This document shows positions 34,285-43,440 of a stretch of 46,195 nucleotides of DNA, piece by piece. Position 1 is the stretch's first letter, and every line of letters begins with the position of its first letter. The stretch is from Bdellovibrio sp. (GTDB lineage: Bacteria > Bdellovibrionota > Bacteriovoracia > Bacteriovoracales > Bacteriovoracaceae): NCBI GenBank assembly GCA_022729855.1, contig DZBG01000009.1, positions 1-46,195 on the forward strand. Reading direction: 5' to 3'. The notes beneath the pieces are model-generated. The model had not been told where the DNA came from and searched no databases. It worked only from the letters and a program-made list of their open reading frames with translations. A program made the translations under genes and the position numbers.

Positions 34285-34468
34285 TTTATTGTCCCTAGTT
34301 TTTTTATAATGCGCAAGGAAAACGAAGAGCTAGAATTAACCAGACGGAAAACCTCGGGTACCAAGAGTAGGAAAGCGGATTTTGGGGATGAGTTTTTCTG
34401 TACTTTAGTGAATAGGTTTTCCTATAATAATACAGTTTTAATTATTTCCGTTTCAAAGGACTTTTAAT
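34285..34468. promoter_or_regulatory. Divergent promoter region, gspC / acyl-CoA dehydrogenase
   Basis: 184 bp between the secretion operon and the dehydrogenase gene. For the plus-strand gene a consensus TATAAT stands at 34423-34428, with no good -35 at 16-18 bp. AAAGGA (34456-34461) is the ribosome binding site. For the minus-strand operon an AT-rich TATAAA-like element lies about 20-25 bp before gspC, again without a clear -35. Confidence 0.4.
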
Positions 34469-36247
34469 ATGTCATCTGATCAATCCAATTCAAAAGAAAT
34501 CCATTCAATCGTAAAAACAATGTTTTTTGGTGAAATTCACGAAGAGGATGCGTTTCCATACCCAAGCTTGTCTGATTCTCAGAAAGAGATGGCCAAGGAA
34601 ATGATTGATGCTGTTGACAAGTTCGCTCAGGCTTCAATCAACTCAGAAAAACTTGATCGTGAAGCGAAAATTCCGGAAGACGTCCTTCAAGGATTAGCAG
34701 CTCTTGGCCTCTGTGGTCTTGGTGTTCCAGAAGATTTCGGTGGTCTTGGACTTGATACAACTCTTTATGCCCGCGTGTTCTCGGAAGTGGCAGGAATTGA
34801 TGGGGCCGTGGCCACAACACTTGGGGCCCACCAATCTATTGGTTTCAAAGCACTTCTCAATGAAGGAAATGAAGAACAAAAGAAATTTTGGTTACCAAAA
34901 CTTGCTTCTGGTGAAGTGATGGCCGCTTTTTGTTTAACGGAACCAGGATCTGGATCAGACGCTTATTCAATTAAAACAAAAGCCGTAAAAAACTCTGATG
35001 GTACATACACTATTACAGGTCAAAAACTCTGGATTACAAATGCTGGGATGGCCGGTTTCTATTCAGTTTTCGCTAAAACTGAACATGATGATGGAGCAGG
35101 GAAAAAAGTAGAGAAAATCTCATGTTTTATTGTTGAGAAAGAGCGTGAAGGTATTTCTTTTGGTGAAAAAGAAGACAAAATGGGAATTCGTGCATCAGAA
35201 ACACGTGCCGTTTATTTTGATAAAGTAGTTATTCCTGCAACAAATATGATTGGCGAACCTGGAAAAGGTTTTAAAATTGCCATGAACGTTCTTAATACAG
35301 GACGTCTCTCACTTGGTTCTGGGTCAGTTGGAGGGATGAAATCAATCCTTAAACTTGCAACCGCTCAAGCTAAAACACGTAAACAATTTGATGACTATAT
35401 TTGTAATTATGGTCTTATCCAGGACAAGCTGACGAGCATGGCCGCTAATATCTATGCGTCTGAATCTATTGTTTATATGACAACAGGTAAAATGACTCAA
35501 GGAATGAGCGACTTCTCAATGGAGTCAGCAGTTTGTAAAATCTATTGCTCTGAAAGACTTTGGGATACGATTAATCAAGCTCTTCAAATTGCAGCCGGAA
35601 ATGGTTATATGAGAGAGTATCCATATGAAAGAATTATGCGTGATACACGTATTAATCTTATCTTTGAAGGAACAAACGAAATCCTTCGTATCTTTACTGC
35701 ACTTTCAGGAATTAAAGAGCCCTCTGATTCACTAAAAGAGCTTGGTAGAATTGCTGATGTTTCAAAAGCACTTCAAGATCCAATTAAATCTGTTGGAATC
35801 CTTTCAGGATTTGCGAAAAAGAGAATTGGTAAAATGATTGGGTCAAAAACTTTAACTAAAGTTCACCCATCGCTTGAAACTCATTCATCACATTTCAGCT
35901 CAATGCTTAATGATTTTTCAATTGCAGTTGAAAATACAATCATGAAACTTGGAAAAAACATCATTGGTAATGAACTTGTTCAGATGAGAATTGCGAATAT
36001 GGTGATCGAGCTTTATGTTATGCTCTCTGTTCTTTCTCGCACAACTTCAATTTTAAATAATGCTGAAATTTCAACTTCTGACAAAGATTATGTTTCGGGA
36101 CTTACAGAAATTATCTGTAGAGATGCTCGTCAAAACTTCACAAGAAACTACAAGCGTCTAAGTTCAAGTTATGACCGCCTTGTTCCTAAGGTTTCTGCAC
36201 ACGTTGTTGAACGTGATGGTTACGGACTTGATATCACTAATTTTTAA
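34469..36247 (+). CDS. Acyl-CoA dehydrogenase, very-long-chain type
   Basis: FAD enzyme for the first step of fatty-acid beta-oxidation, 592 residues. Signatures: AAFCLTEPGSGSDAYSIKTKA at 152-172 (quoted in part), KLWITNAGMAGFYSVFAKT, the substrate block near 280, and catalytic E400 in INLIFEGTNEILRI. The position of the base, the extra 180-residue C-terminal helical domain and the overall length fit the VLCAD/ACAD9 branch. The extra domain usually aids membrane association and dimerisation. The ATG at 34469 has AAAGGA upstream. Confidence 0.93.
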   Translation: MSSDQSNSKEIHSIVKTMFFGEIHEEDAFPYPSLSDSQKEMAKEMIDAVDKFAQASINSEKLDREAKIPEDVLQGLAALGLCGLGVPEDFGGLGLDTTLYARVFSEVAGIDGAVATTLGAHQSIGFKALLNEGNEEQKKFWLPKLASGEVMAAFCLTEPGSGSDAYSIKTKAVKNSDGTYTITGQKLWITNAGMAGFYSVFAKTEHDDGAGKKVEKISCFIVEKEREGISFGEKEDKMGIRASETRAVYFDKVVIPATNMIGEPGKGFKIAMNVLNTGRLSLGSGSVGGMKSILKLATAQAKTRKQFDDYICNYGLIQDKLTSMAANIYASESIVYMTTGKMTQGMSDFSMESAVCKIYCSERLWDTINQALQIAAGNGYMREYPYERIMRDTRINLIFEGTNEILRIFTALSGIKEPSDSLKELGRIADVSKALQDPIKSVGILSGFAKKRIGKMIGSKTLTKVHPSLETHSSHFSSMLNDFSIAVENTIMKLGKNIIGNELVQMRIANMVIELYVMLSVLSRTTSILNNAEISTSDKDYVSGLTEIICRDARQNFTRNYKRLSSSYDRLVPKVSAHVVERDGYGLDITNF

Positions 36248-38072
36248 TTTTAAGAATGGGCGCTATCTTTGGATAGCGCCCATTCTTTTTTTGCTCTATT
36301 CATGCTCATCAAATAAAACTCTTAGTAAAGAAGAGCAAGATTTTAAACTCGACTCAGAGCTTGATTCGTTGTCTGTCACTGTCAAAAATAAAAAAGAAAA
36401 TTTTGGGCCAACAGTTGCCACTGGAACATCGTTTATTGATAAAACTGACGAGTATGGGCTCTCTGGTTATCACGCCATAGCTATGAATGCTGTGGACCTA
36501 AACTTTGATGGTTATACTGATCTCGTTTTAGTTCCCAATTTTTATGGCCGTCCCATCTTTCTTATTTTCGATCCAACTCAGAGAAAATTTAAACTCTGGG
36601 ACCACGATCCACTTCCCAATGATTTTGAAGCGAGCTTTATTGTCATCACTGATATCAATAATGACAAAATTCCAGATATGTTAGTAGGGGTTTTGAACCA
36701 AAAATCGGAAATGCAGAAGCATCCAGTGAGATTATATCTTGGTAAAGTCATCAATAATAAATTGAGCTTTGTTTTAGATCCAAATTTTATCAAACTTCCG
36801 CCAAAACCTACGAGTTCAATTAGTTTACTAGATCACAATCTCGACGGTTTCTTGGATATTTTTATCGGCAACTGGTTTGATAGAGTAGGGAATGACTATA
36901 TCCCTTCGGCAGACTTTCTTATTCAAAATAATAAAGGTGCAAGTTATGAGGATATTAGTTTTAAATTAGGGACTGAGACTCAAAAAACTGAGGCACAGAT
37001 TTATCCTCCAAATGCTAGACCAACTTATGGTTCATCAACTTGTGATATTGATCAAAATGGATTTCCAGATATCCTTACTTCTGTCTCAAACGGACAGAAG
37101 AATAAATTGTGGATGAATCTCTCTGAGACTAATTACGGAGAAAGAATTTTTAAAGAAATTGGGGCCGAAACTCTTTATGCCGGTGATCCCAATGGTCTGC
37201 TTCTTCCAAGCGGAAGTGGGCGAACTTTTTTTAGCGCCTGTGCAGACTATAATAATGACCAAATTATGGATATTTTCATGGCCGAGCTTTCTCATGCCTA
37301 TGACAATGACAGCGTCGACCGATCAAGTGTGCTTACGGGAACAAAAACGACTTATCCTCCTTCATTTATTAGAACTGAATACTTAAGTGATGCCAACTCA
37401 GAATCCTGGAACCAAGGTGACAGAAGAGCAATCTGGGCCGATATGAATAACGACGGAAGACTTGATCTCATTGTTGATAACTCGGGGTTTCCTCCTTATT
37501 CCCGCCTAGTACTTTTTGAACAGGACGAAACAAAAGCTTTTGTTAATAAAGCACTTGAATATGGAATTGATTTTGTAAATCCAACAGGGACAATTGTTCT
37601 TGATCTTAATAAAGATGGAAGACTTGATATTATCAGTGCTCAGAATAATATTCGCAGATCAGAGCTTAAACCCCGTCTTTTTGTGTTTGAAAATAATATT
37701 CCAATGAATGGTAATAAATCAATTCGCATTCATCTGGATGGCACAAGAGCTAATTCTCAAGGCATTGGAGCGATGGTGAAGCTCTATACCTTGAGGGGGA
37801 AAGAGAAAGAAATTCAAAGCAGATGGGTTGAATATTCTCAAGGTGGACTTCCGTCACAAAATGAATCAGGTGTTCATTTTGGAGTGGATAGCAAAACCGA
37901 AATTCTTGGGGTAAAAGTTCGCTGGCCCATTAGAAAAAATAAAAATGACCGTTTGTCTGAACCTCTCGAGAGACTTTATCAATTAAAAGATTATATCTCT
38001 GGGCCCACAAGTGAAGTGACTCTTTGTGAGAATGGGAAAGTGCTTAAAGGTAAAGTGAGTTGTTACTTCTAA
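36216..38072 (+). CDS. FG-GAP/VCBS repeat lipoprotein with ASPIC/UnbV domain
   Basis: Predicted lipoprotein with a beta-propeller made of calcium-binding FG-GAP repeats (DLNFDGYTDLVLV, DINNDKIPDMLVG, DHNLDGFLDIFIG, DIDQNGFPDILTS, DYNNDQIMDIFMA, DMNNDGRLDLIVD, DLNKDGRLDIISA) and a C-terminal ASPIC/UnbV domain (ANSQGIGAMVKLYTLRG to HFGVDSKTEI). The lipobox is LLYSC with Cys at residue 30 from the ATG at 36216, the acyl-acceptor. Start is uncertain: the positive n-region FKNGRY lies just after the dehydrogenase stop and no canonical start is placed beside it; ATG 36216 or TTG 36228 are in frame. The 5' end overlaps the previous gene and contains its terminator hairpin. Likely surface or periplasmic; function unknown. 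Confidence 0.85.
   Translation: MVTDLISLIFNFKNGRYLWIAPILFLLYSCSSNKTLSKEEQDFKLDSELDSLSVTVKNKKENFGPTVATGTSFIDKTDEYGLSGYHAIAMNAVDLNFDGYTDLVLVPNFYGRPIFLIFDPTQRKFKLWDHDPLPNDFEASFIVITDINNDKIPDMLVGVLNQKSEMQKHPVRLYLGKVINNKLSFVLDPNFIKLPPKPTSSISLLDHNLDGFLDIFIGNWFDRVGNDYIPSADFLIQNNKGASYEDISFKLGTETQKTEAQIYPPNARPTYGSSTCDIDQNGFPDILTSVSNGQKNKLWMNLSETNYGERIFKEIGAETLYAGDPNGLLLPSGSGRTFFSACADYNNDQIMDIFMAELSHAYDNDSVDRSSVLTGTKTTYPPSFIRTEYLSDANSESWNQGDRRAIWADMNNDGRLDLIVDNSGFPPYSRLVLFEQDETKAFVNKALEYGIDFVNPTGTIVLDLNKDGRLDIISAQNNIRRSELKPRLFVFENNIPMNGNKSIRIHLDGTRANSQGIGAMVKLYTLRGKEKEIQSRWVEYSQGGLPSQNESGVHFGVDSKTEILGVKVRWPIRKNKNDRLSEPLERLYQLKDYISGPTSEVTLCENGKVLKGKVSCYF
36252..36292 (+). terminator. Strong intrinsic terminator after acyl-CoA dehydrogenase, within lipoprotein frame
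   Basis: AAGAATGGGCGCTATC (36252-36267), loop TTTG, GATAGCGCCCATTCTT (36272-36287): a perfect 16-bp stem followed by T residues to 36292. It begins five bases after the dehydrogenase stop. The same bases encode the signal-peptide residues KNGRYLWIAPILF of the next gene. Confidence 0.9.
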
Positions 38073-38884
38073 CGCTTTTTAATCAAATCAATAATGAGTT
38101 TTATATGAGACGGCATATTCTTAAAATTGAGTGTCGATAAATGTATATGCTGACGAGGAATTCCTTTCACTTCATAACGCTTTAAGTTTTTATCTTCTGC
38201 TATAAGATGATCAGGAACAATGGCCACTCCCACACCTTTTCTTACGAGGTTAAGCATTGCTGTGACAGAGTTCACCATAATGATTTTATTAGAGCGCTTT
38301 TTATAAGCATGAAACATCTGATCTTCATCAGAGTAACAAATCCAATTATAGTTTGAGGCATCTTTGGGATTGATCTCAGTCTTACTCACAAGAACTAAAT
38401 GCTCTTCGAATAGTTTAAGAGAACTGGCAAGTTCACTTTGAATATTCTCTGTGGTAAAAATGAGGTCATATTTTCTGGCATGAAGTTTCTCTTTAAGCTT
38501 GTCCAGATTATTCACTTCAACAATCAGTTGATGCTGAGAGGTCTTAGCAAAGTCCACCATGATTTCATTAAACCAAGTTTCAAGAAGACCATGAAGAATT
38601 CCCACACGGATGGTTTTATTCATATGCCCAAAAAAGATTTCTTGGACTGAATCCTCTAGGCGCTCAATTTCAGCGAGAAGGGATTCACCTTTTTCTGTTA
38701 AAAGGACTTTTTTTGAAGAGCGTATAATTAGTTGTTCATTGACAGATTCTTCAAGGAGCTTAATTTGGCGACTTACTGCTGACTGGGCGATATTGAGCTC
38801 ATCGGCGGCTTTAGAAAAATTAAGATATTTCGCTGTGATCATGAAGGCTTTAAGATAGCGATAATCGAGAGAAATTTCTTTCAT
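38069..38884 (-). CDS. LysR-family transcriptional regulator
   Basis: 271-residue activator/repressor. Winged helix-turn-helix at 1-62 (YLKAFMITAKYLNFSKAADELNIAQSAVSRQIK), linker helix, then a periplasmic-binding-type effector domain with MLNLVRKGVGVAIVPDHLI near 210. The ATG at 38884 overlaps the stop of the A-type protein gene as ATGA, so translation is coupled; an in-frame TTG at 38896 is less likely. It overlaps the convergent lipoprotein gene by 4 bp. The target is unknown. Confidence 0.92.
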   Translation of the reverse strand: MKEISLDYRYLKAFMITAKYLNFSKAADELNIAQSAVSRQIKLLEESVNEQLIIRSSKKVLLTEKGESLLAEIERLEDSVQEIFFGHMNKTIRVGILHGLLETWFNEIMVDFAKTSQHQLIVEVNNLDKLKEKLHARKYDLIFTTENIQSELASSLKLFEEHLVLVSKTEINPKDASNYNWICYSDEDQMFHAYKKRSNKIIMVNSVTAMLNLVRKGVGVAIVPDHLIAEDKNLKRYEVKGIPRQHIHLSTLNFKNMPSHIKLIIDLIKKR

Positions 38885-39270
38885 GGTTTGGCCCAAGGGG
38901 GAAGTTTGTTTGTGTCTTTAAAAAATTTCCCTGCGTATTCTTTTTCGCGTGGGTTATTTAGAACAAAGCCGTCTTCAAAATTTTGAGGGTCAAACTTATA
39001 GTCAAGGTTTCCGCCATGGATATAGTGGGCCGTAAAAGGATCAACGTAGATTTTAAGATCTGCCGCCTCTACAATGAGGTCATCAGTATGGGGTTCAGAA
39101 AAACCAGTTTGGTAAGTGAATCCGCCACAGCCTTTTCCACCAATCTTAATACGGAAAACATGATCTTTAAGCGTATAGTCATGCTCAAGCATTAGCTTGA
39201 TTTGTTTAATCGCATTATCAGAAATTTCAACCTTCAACTCAACAGCTGAATCGTCTTGTGTTATACTCAT
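38881..39270 (-). CDS. A-type Fe-S carrier-like (HesB/IscA/ErpA) protein lacking the CxC end
   Basis: 129 residues with the HesB/IscA fold: ISDNAIKQIKLMLE, IKIGGKGCGGFTYQTGF with C48, KIYVDPFTAHYIHGGNLDY, and FEDGFVLNNPREKEYAGKFF. The family normally ends the last motif with CGCGxSF; here that stretch is YAGKFF and the protein has only C48 of the three ligands. It therefore probably does not carry a cluster in the usual way. It is co-transcribed with the LysR gene and divergent from the M61 peptidase gene with 34 bp between. Confidence 0.87.
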   Translation of the reverse strand: MSITQDDSAVELKVEISDNAIKQIKLMLEHDYTLKDHVFRIKIGGKGCGGFTYQTGFSEPHTDDLIVEAADLKIYVDPFTAHYIHGGNLDYKFDPQNFEDGFVLNNPREKEYAGKFFKDTNKLPPWAKP

Positions 39271-39304
39271 GGGGACATAATAACAGAGTCTAAGTGGGAA
39301 AACT

Positions 39305-41026
39305 ATGAAAGTTCAGTATCTCGTTCAAATTGAAAATCCGCATCAAAATCTAGTGAAAGTTACACTTCGCTTCAAGCGAAAAGCGGGTCAATCTAAGATG
39401 CGATTTTTCCTCCCTTCGTGGAGTCCTGGTTCGTATCTGATGCGTGAATACGCACGTCATATTAGATGGATAAAGGTTGAGCAAGATAATGGAGAGGCGC
39501 TTTATTTTGAGCAAGTGACTAAAGGGGAGTGGGAAGTTGATTGGAATCAGTCCCTGCTTAAAGCTGAGTCTGATGGACTCAGTGTGACTTATGAAATTTA
39601 TTGCAAAGAGCTGACGGTGCGAACTTCACATGTGGACTCTACTCATGCATTTTTACACGGGCCTAGTTATCTCATGGGGATCAAAGGGGAGACTCTTAAG
39701 GACCCGACAATTGAATTTAGATTTCCGCCTCTATGGTCAAAACTCACAACAGGACTGAAAGAAGTTTCAGAAAAAAGAGAAGAGTTTATTTATACGGCAA
39801 AAAACTATGATGAATTAGTGGATGCCCCTGTTGAGATAGGATGCCAAGAAACCGATGGTTTCAGGCATGGGGGAAAAGATCATTTCCTCGCTTATTATGG
39901 GCCTACTTATCCTCATGACCAAAACCTTAAAGCTGATATTAAAAAAATTGTTGAAACCGTTTCGGCTCATTTCTCAGGAGATCTTCCTTACGACAATTAT
40001 ACTTTTCTTACACATTTCGCTCCCAAACTTTTTGGGGGACTTGAGCACTTAAATTCAACCGCCCTTCAATTTGACGGGCGTAAGTTAAATAACAGAAAGG
40101 ATTATCTAAACTATCTCTCACTTGTGGCCCACGAATATTTTCATACTTGGAATGTTAAACGCATTCGTCCTGTGGAACTAGGCCCCTTTGATTATGAGAA
40201 TGAGGCTTATACGAGTCTTCTTTGGCTCGCTGAGGGGCTCACAAGTTTTATGGATGACCTCTTGGTTTACCGAAGTGGACTCTCGAGTCTTGAAGAGTAT
40301 TTGGAAGCAGTCAAAAATAATTTCGAGGTTTATTTTAATACTCCAGGAAAAAAGTTTCACTCACTAGAGATGAGTTCATTTAATGCTTGGGTAAAACTTT
40401 ACAGACCTGATGAGAATTCAAAAAATTCTACCATCAGTTATTATTTAAAAGGTGGACTTGTCTTTTCTGTGTTGCATGTCGCCCTTTTAGAGAAGGGAAA
40501 ATCAATTAACGATTTTCTTGAAGCTCTCTGGCAGCACTATCTTGCTCGTCCTGAGAAAGGAATTAATAAGTCTGAAATCTATGATATTGTGAGAAATCTT
40601 GCTGGTGAAAATGCTCTTTCACAATTTGCGACTATGATTGAAACCACTGAGGATATTGATTTTGAAACGGCCTATAAAAAAATGGGAATTGAGTTCAAGT
40701 GGCAAGAGTCTCCCACTCCTTGGATTGGAGCAGATTTTGAATCAATCGGTGATCGCGCCATTGTAAAAGCTGTGACACTTGATTCTCCCGCTTATCAAGC
40801 TGGGCTTAATGCTGGAGATGAAATCCTTGCCTTAAATGGAGTGAGAACTTTAAAAGAAGATATTGATCGCCTGAGTAATTATATGCAGATTAATAAGCAC
40901 AGTGATTTTTTGATTTCAAGACTTGGTGTTATTCACAAATTAGAAATGGCCCCAACGACAGGGCCACGAATTCTAAAAGAGTTAAGTGTGTTTGATAAAG
41001 CCCTTGCAGAGAAGAGCTTTAAATAA
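39305..41026 (+). CDS. M61-family (glycyl aminopeptidase-type) peptidase with PDZ domain
   Basis: 573-residue zinc peptidase. The N-terminal beta domain has FFLPSWSPGSYLMREYARHI at 34-53, typical of M61. The zinc site is HEYFH at 276-280 with the third ligand E310 in WLAEGLTSF. LFGGLEHLNST near 242 and SYYLKGGLVFSVL near 395 also match. A PDZ domain occupies about 480-560 (SPAYQAGLNAGDEILALNG). No signal peptide, so it is cytoplasmic as predicted. GGGAA precedes the ATG. Confidence 0.93.
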   Translation: MKVQYLVQIENPHQNLVKVTLRFKRKAGQSKMRFFLPSWSPGSYLMREYARHIRWIKVEQDNGEALYFEQVTKGEWEVDWNQSLLKAESDGLSVTYEIYCKELTVRTSHVDSTHAFLHGPSYLMGIKGETLKDPTIEFRFPPLWSKLTTGLKEVSEKREEFIYTAKNYDELVDAPVEIGCQETDGFRHGGKDHFLAYYGPTYPHDQNLKADIKKIVETVSAHFSGDLPYDNYTFLTHFAPKLFGGLEHLNSTALQFDGRKLNNRKDYLNYLSLVAHEYFHTWNVKRIRPVELGPFDYENEAYTSLLWLAEGLTSFMDDLLVYRSGLSSLEEYLEAVKNNFEVYFNTPGKKFHSLEMSSFNAWVKLYRPDENSKNSTISYYLKGGLVFSVLHVALLEKGKSINDFLEALWQHYLARPEKGINKSEIYDIVRNLAGENALSQFATMIETTEDIDFETAYKKMGIEFKWQESPTPWIGADFESIGDRAIVKAVTLDSPAYQAGLNAGDEILALNGVRTLKEDIDRLSNYMQINKHSDFLISRLGVIHKLEMAPTTGPRILKELSVFDKALAEKSFK

Positions 41027-41029
41027 AGA

Positions 41030-41506
41030 TTAAAGGTGGTTGAGGTAGTCCATCACTTCATCAGCAGTACTTAAGTCATTTTTGACTTTTCTGATAAGTT
41101 CAACTGCTTCAGCTTGCTTTAAACGCCCTTGGCTCATCTTTTCGCAAACAAGTGGCTCCATTGGATCAGTGATAGCATAAACTGATTTATGTTGTGGCCA
41201 TAAGTTTTCATTTGAATTCGCTCCACCAGCACAAAGTGGGATATAGTGATCAATTTTGTAGCTTCCACGATCGTTTGGTGGAAGAACAAATCCTAAGAAA
41301 CGATAGTTATTAAAAATTTGTTTCTTACGTTGTGATCCAACATCACGTTTACAGTAAGGAATCTTTTCAGGGTAACGATACTCTGAAGGATTTGAGCAAA
41401 GCTCACCTGGAGTAAGTTTGGCGTCTGGGCCCATTGGGTACTGCTTTCCTGCAGCAAAAACCGAAAAACTAAGAAGAAAAACAAGCGTCATCGTGAGCAT
41501 TTTCAT
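41030..41506 (-). CDS. Secreted HNH-type nuclease-like protein
   Basis: 158 residues. The start is the ATG at 41506 with AAGGAAG five bases upstream; the frame extends further but without a binding site. Residues 1-17 (MKMLTMTLVFLLSFSVFA) are a Sec signal peptide. The motif YKIDHYIPLCAGGANSNENLWPQ (in part) is the beta-beta-alpha metal finger of HNH nucleases: DH, then an Asn, then a P-Q end. Four cysteines in the mature part could pair. Its release into periplasm or medium would suit degradation of prey or environmental DNA; that is inference. It is convergent to the M61 gene. Confidence 0.78.
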   Translation of the reverse strand: MKMLTMTLVFLLSFSVFAAGKQYPMGPDAKLTPGELCSNPSEYRYPEKIPYCKRDVGSQRKKQIFNNYRFLGFVLPPNDRGSYKIDHYIPLCAGGANSNENLWPQHKSVYAITDPMEPLVCEKMSQGRLKQAEAVELIRKVKNDLSTADEVMDYLNHL

Positions 41507-41560
41507 AGGGCCTTCCTTTGGTTGCCTAAGACGATAAGAGATCGGGAAATGCTCTGTCAA

Positions 41561-41700
41561 AAAATACTTGATTAATCTTTGTTAGTATTAGGTTAATCGA
41601 TTACAGCTCGAAAGCTAGTAATAACAACGGTTTACCGAAACAAGATTATAAAATTTTCATCTCGGGTTGAATCTGTGAGTGAGAGTGCTAAAAAGCCCCT
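41561..41700. promoter_or_regulatory. Divergent region of two secreted-protein genes with AT palindromes
   Basis: Holds GATTAATC (41570-41577) and TAATCGATTA (41594-41603), two perfect palindromes sharing the TAATC core, between the nuclease and HExxH genes. They might be operators for shared control. I found no convincing -35/-10 pair. Confidence 0.3.
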
Positions 41701-42828
41701 ATGAAAAAACTATTTATGCTCTTTCTCCTCCTTTTCAGTTTCCTCTCTTTTGCTCAAACCGCGGAGAGTGATTATCGCTCTATGTGGAGAGGTAATTTCG
41801 GAAGAACCTTCGAGCAACGTCTTGCTCGTACCAATGAAGTTTTAAAATTAGCAGAAGCTTTGGCCGATGAGAGGGGAATTTCTTATAAAAAAATCAGCCT
41901 CAAAGATAGAGAAGGGAAGAGTTATCCTGCTCTCCAAATTCTTCCACAAGGATCCTCAGCACAAAATATCGAAGCTAGTCGAATGAGCAAAGAAATGTCC
42001 GCACTGCCATTGATTCTCTCTCCTTTTGATTTAAGTTCGGGAGCTGATGCTTTTTTTGATCCCAATGGAAGCAAGCTAGGTGTTCCTTATGATTTTCTTT
42101 TAGAAAATGGAGTGAGAAATCCAAGCTATATCCACGAACTTTATCACGCAGAGACTTATCAGAAAGTTCTCACTCGTAAAAATGCACCATGGGCCGGAAT
42201 TTCAAAAGTGGTCAAAGGCACATATATCTCAGCTAAAAATAAAGAGTACTATTTTAGATTTGGCTCTGTTGATGAATTGGTTGCGACTTCTTTATCAGTC
42301 AAACTAGAAGTGGAGCAATTACTAGAACTTTCTCGCACACTTTCATCTTTTGATTTTTATAAACCTCGTGGCGAAGCTGATCAACTTCTTAACGGAATCT
42401 ATCAAGGCATCTTAGTCGGAGAGGCACTTTCAAGACAAACAATTGACTTAGTTGACCGTGCTCTAGGAAGCCTGTCCACAGCAAAAAATAATTCAATTAA
42501 AATGACACTTGGTAAAACCACAAAAACAATCAATGAAACAGTTTTTACTCTTGATTCTTATAGCTGGGAGATTGTTAACGGACGTGGTACAGCGGTGGCA
42601 ATAAAAGAGGGAACACTCTTCTCCCTTTATTCTTCATCAGCACCAAGTCAGAAAGCATTAGAAACTCGTCTTGAATCCCTTAAAGCCAAGGCGATGAAAA
42701 CTGAGGCGATGTATAAAGAAATGGTAAAAAAGATTTATGTTTTGATTGAATACCCTGACTTAAAAAAGACTGATCTTAAAGGATTGGAATCTCTTGCAGG
42801 AAAGCCATTTCAATTGTTAGATAAGTAA
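41701..42828 (+). CDS. Secreted HExxH protein, possible metallopeptidase
   Basis: 375 residues with a clean signal peptide (MKKLFMLFLLLFSFLSFA, cut before QT). The segment NPSYIHELYHAETYQ contains HELYH (145-149), the form of a zinc-peptidase active-site helix; a candidate third ligand is E190-E191 region of SVDELVA. I do not recognise the family. The C-terminal 120 residues are basic and helical. The ribosome binding site is poor. The stop abuts the end of the convergent phosphopantetheinyl transferase gene. Confidence 0.65.
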   Translation: MKKLFMLFLLLFSFLSFAQTAESDYRSMWRGNFGRTFEQRLARTNEVLKLAEALADERGISYKKISLKDREGKSYPALQILPQGSSAQNIEASRMSKEMSALPLILSPFDLSSGADAFFDPNGSKLGVPYDFLLENGVRNPSYIHELYHAETYQKVLTRKNAPWAGISKVVKGTYISAKNKEYYFRFGSVDELVATSLSVKLEVEQLLELSRTLSSFDFYKPRGEADQLLNGIYQGILVGEALSRQTIDLVDRALGSLSTAKNNSIKMTLGKTTKTINETVFTLDSYSWEIVNGRGTAVAIKEGTLFSLYSSSAPSQKALETRLESLKAKAMKTEAMYKEMVKKIYVLIEYPDLKKTDLKGLESLAGKPFQLLDK

Positions 42829-43383
42829 TTAGCACCAAGCTTTGGCCACTTGCCAGTGAACTTGTTCAATATAAGTTTGGCACTGGCCAGAGACTGTTTT
42901 CCAATTCCATTCCTTATTATTTTTTAAAATAATCTCGTTAAAAGGAATTGGTCCTTGGATATGGCCACTATTTGAAAGAGATTTAAAGGCAGCTTCTTTT
43001 AAGCACCAGAGCTCAATTCGACTTAAGGATTGATCATCACTTGAATTTGAAATCCTCTCCCAAATACTGTCTTTAAGAACTCTATCTATTCTTTCAATAT
43101 CAATCCCGTGACCTTTCTGATCTCTCACCCAAACAATAGCAGCATCTTTAGTGTGAGAAAGGGAGACAAAAGTATTGGGGCGAGCAGGAAGTTTATGGTG
43201 ATCGATAAGTTCTAATTCATGCAATTCGGCACTAAGTACAGTCTGAAGAGCGAGGCGCGAAAGCAGAAAACCCTGAACTCTTGCAGGGTGAGATTTCTCT
43301 GGGAGCTGATTTTTGGCCCAATCTAGCAAATCTTGACTTAAAGAAAGGTCATTTTGTTGCTTTTGGAAGTAAACGGTATCCAT
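42829..43383 (-). CDS. 4'-phosphopantetheinyl transferase (Sfp-type)
   Basis: Moves phosphopantetheine from CoA to carrier proteins. 184 residues; the signatures are SLSHTKDAAIVWV, GHGIDIERIDR with the magnesium-binding Asp and Glu, and WCLKEAAFKSLS. The length is shorter than Sfp (about 220) but the catalytic core is complete. No carrier protein or synthase gene lies near, so the target (fatty-acid ACP or other) cannot be told. Confidence 0.88.
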   Translation of the reverse strand: MDTVYFQKQQNDLSLSQDLLDWAKNQLPEKSHPARVQGFLLSRLALQTVLSAELHELELIDHHKLPARPNTFVSLSHTKDAAIVWVRDQKGHGIDIERIDRVLKDSIWERISNSSDDQSLSRIELWCLKEAAFKSLSNSGHIQGPIPFNEIILKNNKEWNWKTVSGQCQTYIEQVHWQVAKAWC

Positions 43384-43440
43384 AAACTAAAGTCTCTTGC
43401 TCGTGATTCGTCACGTTAATGAAAAAAACAAAATGTCTTG

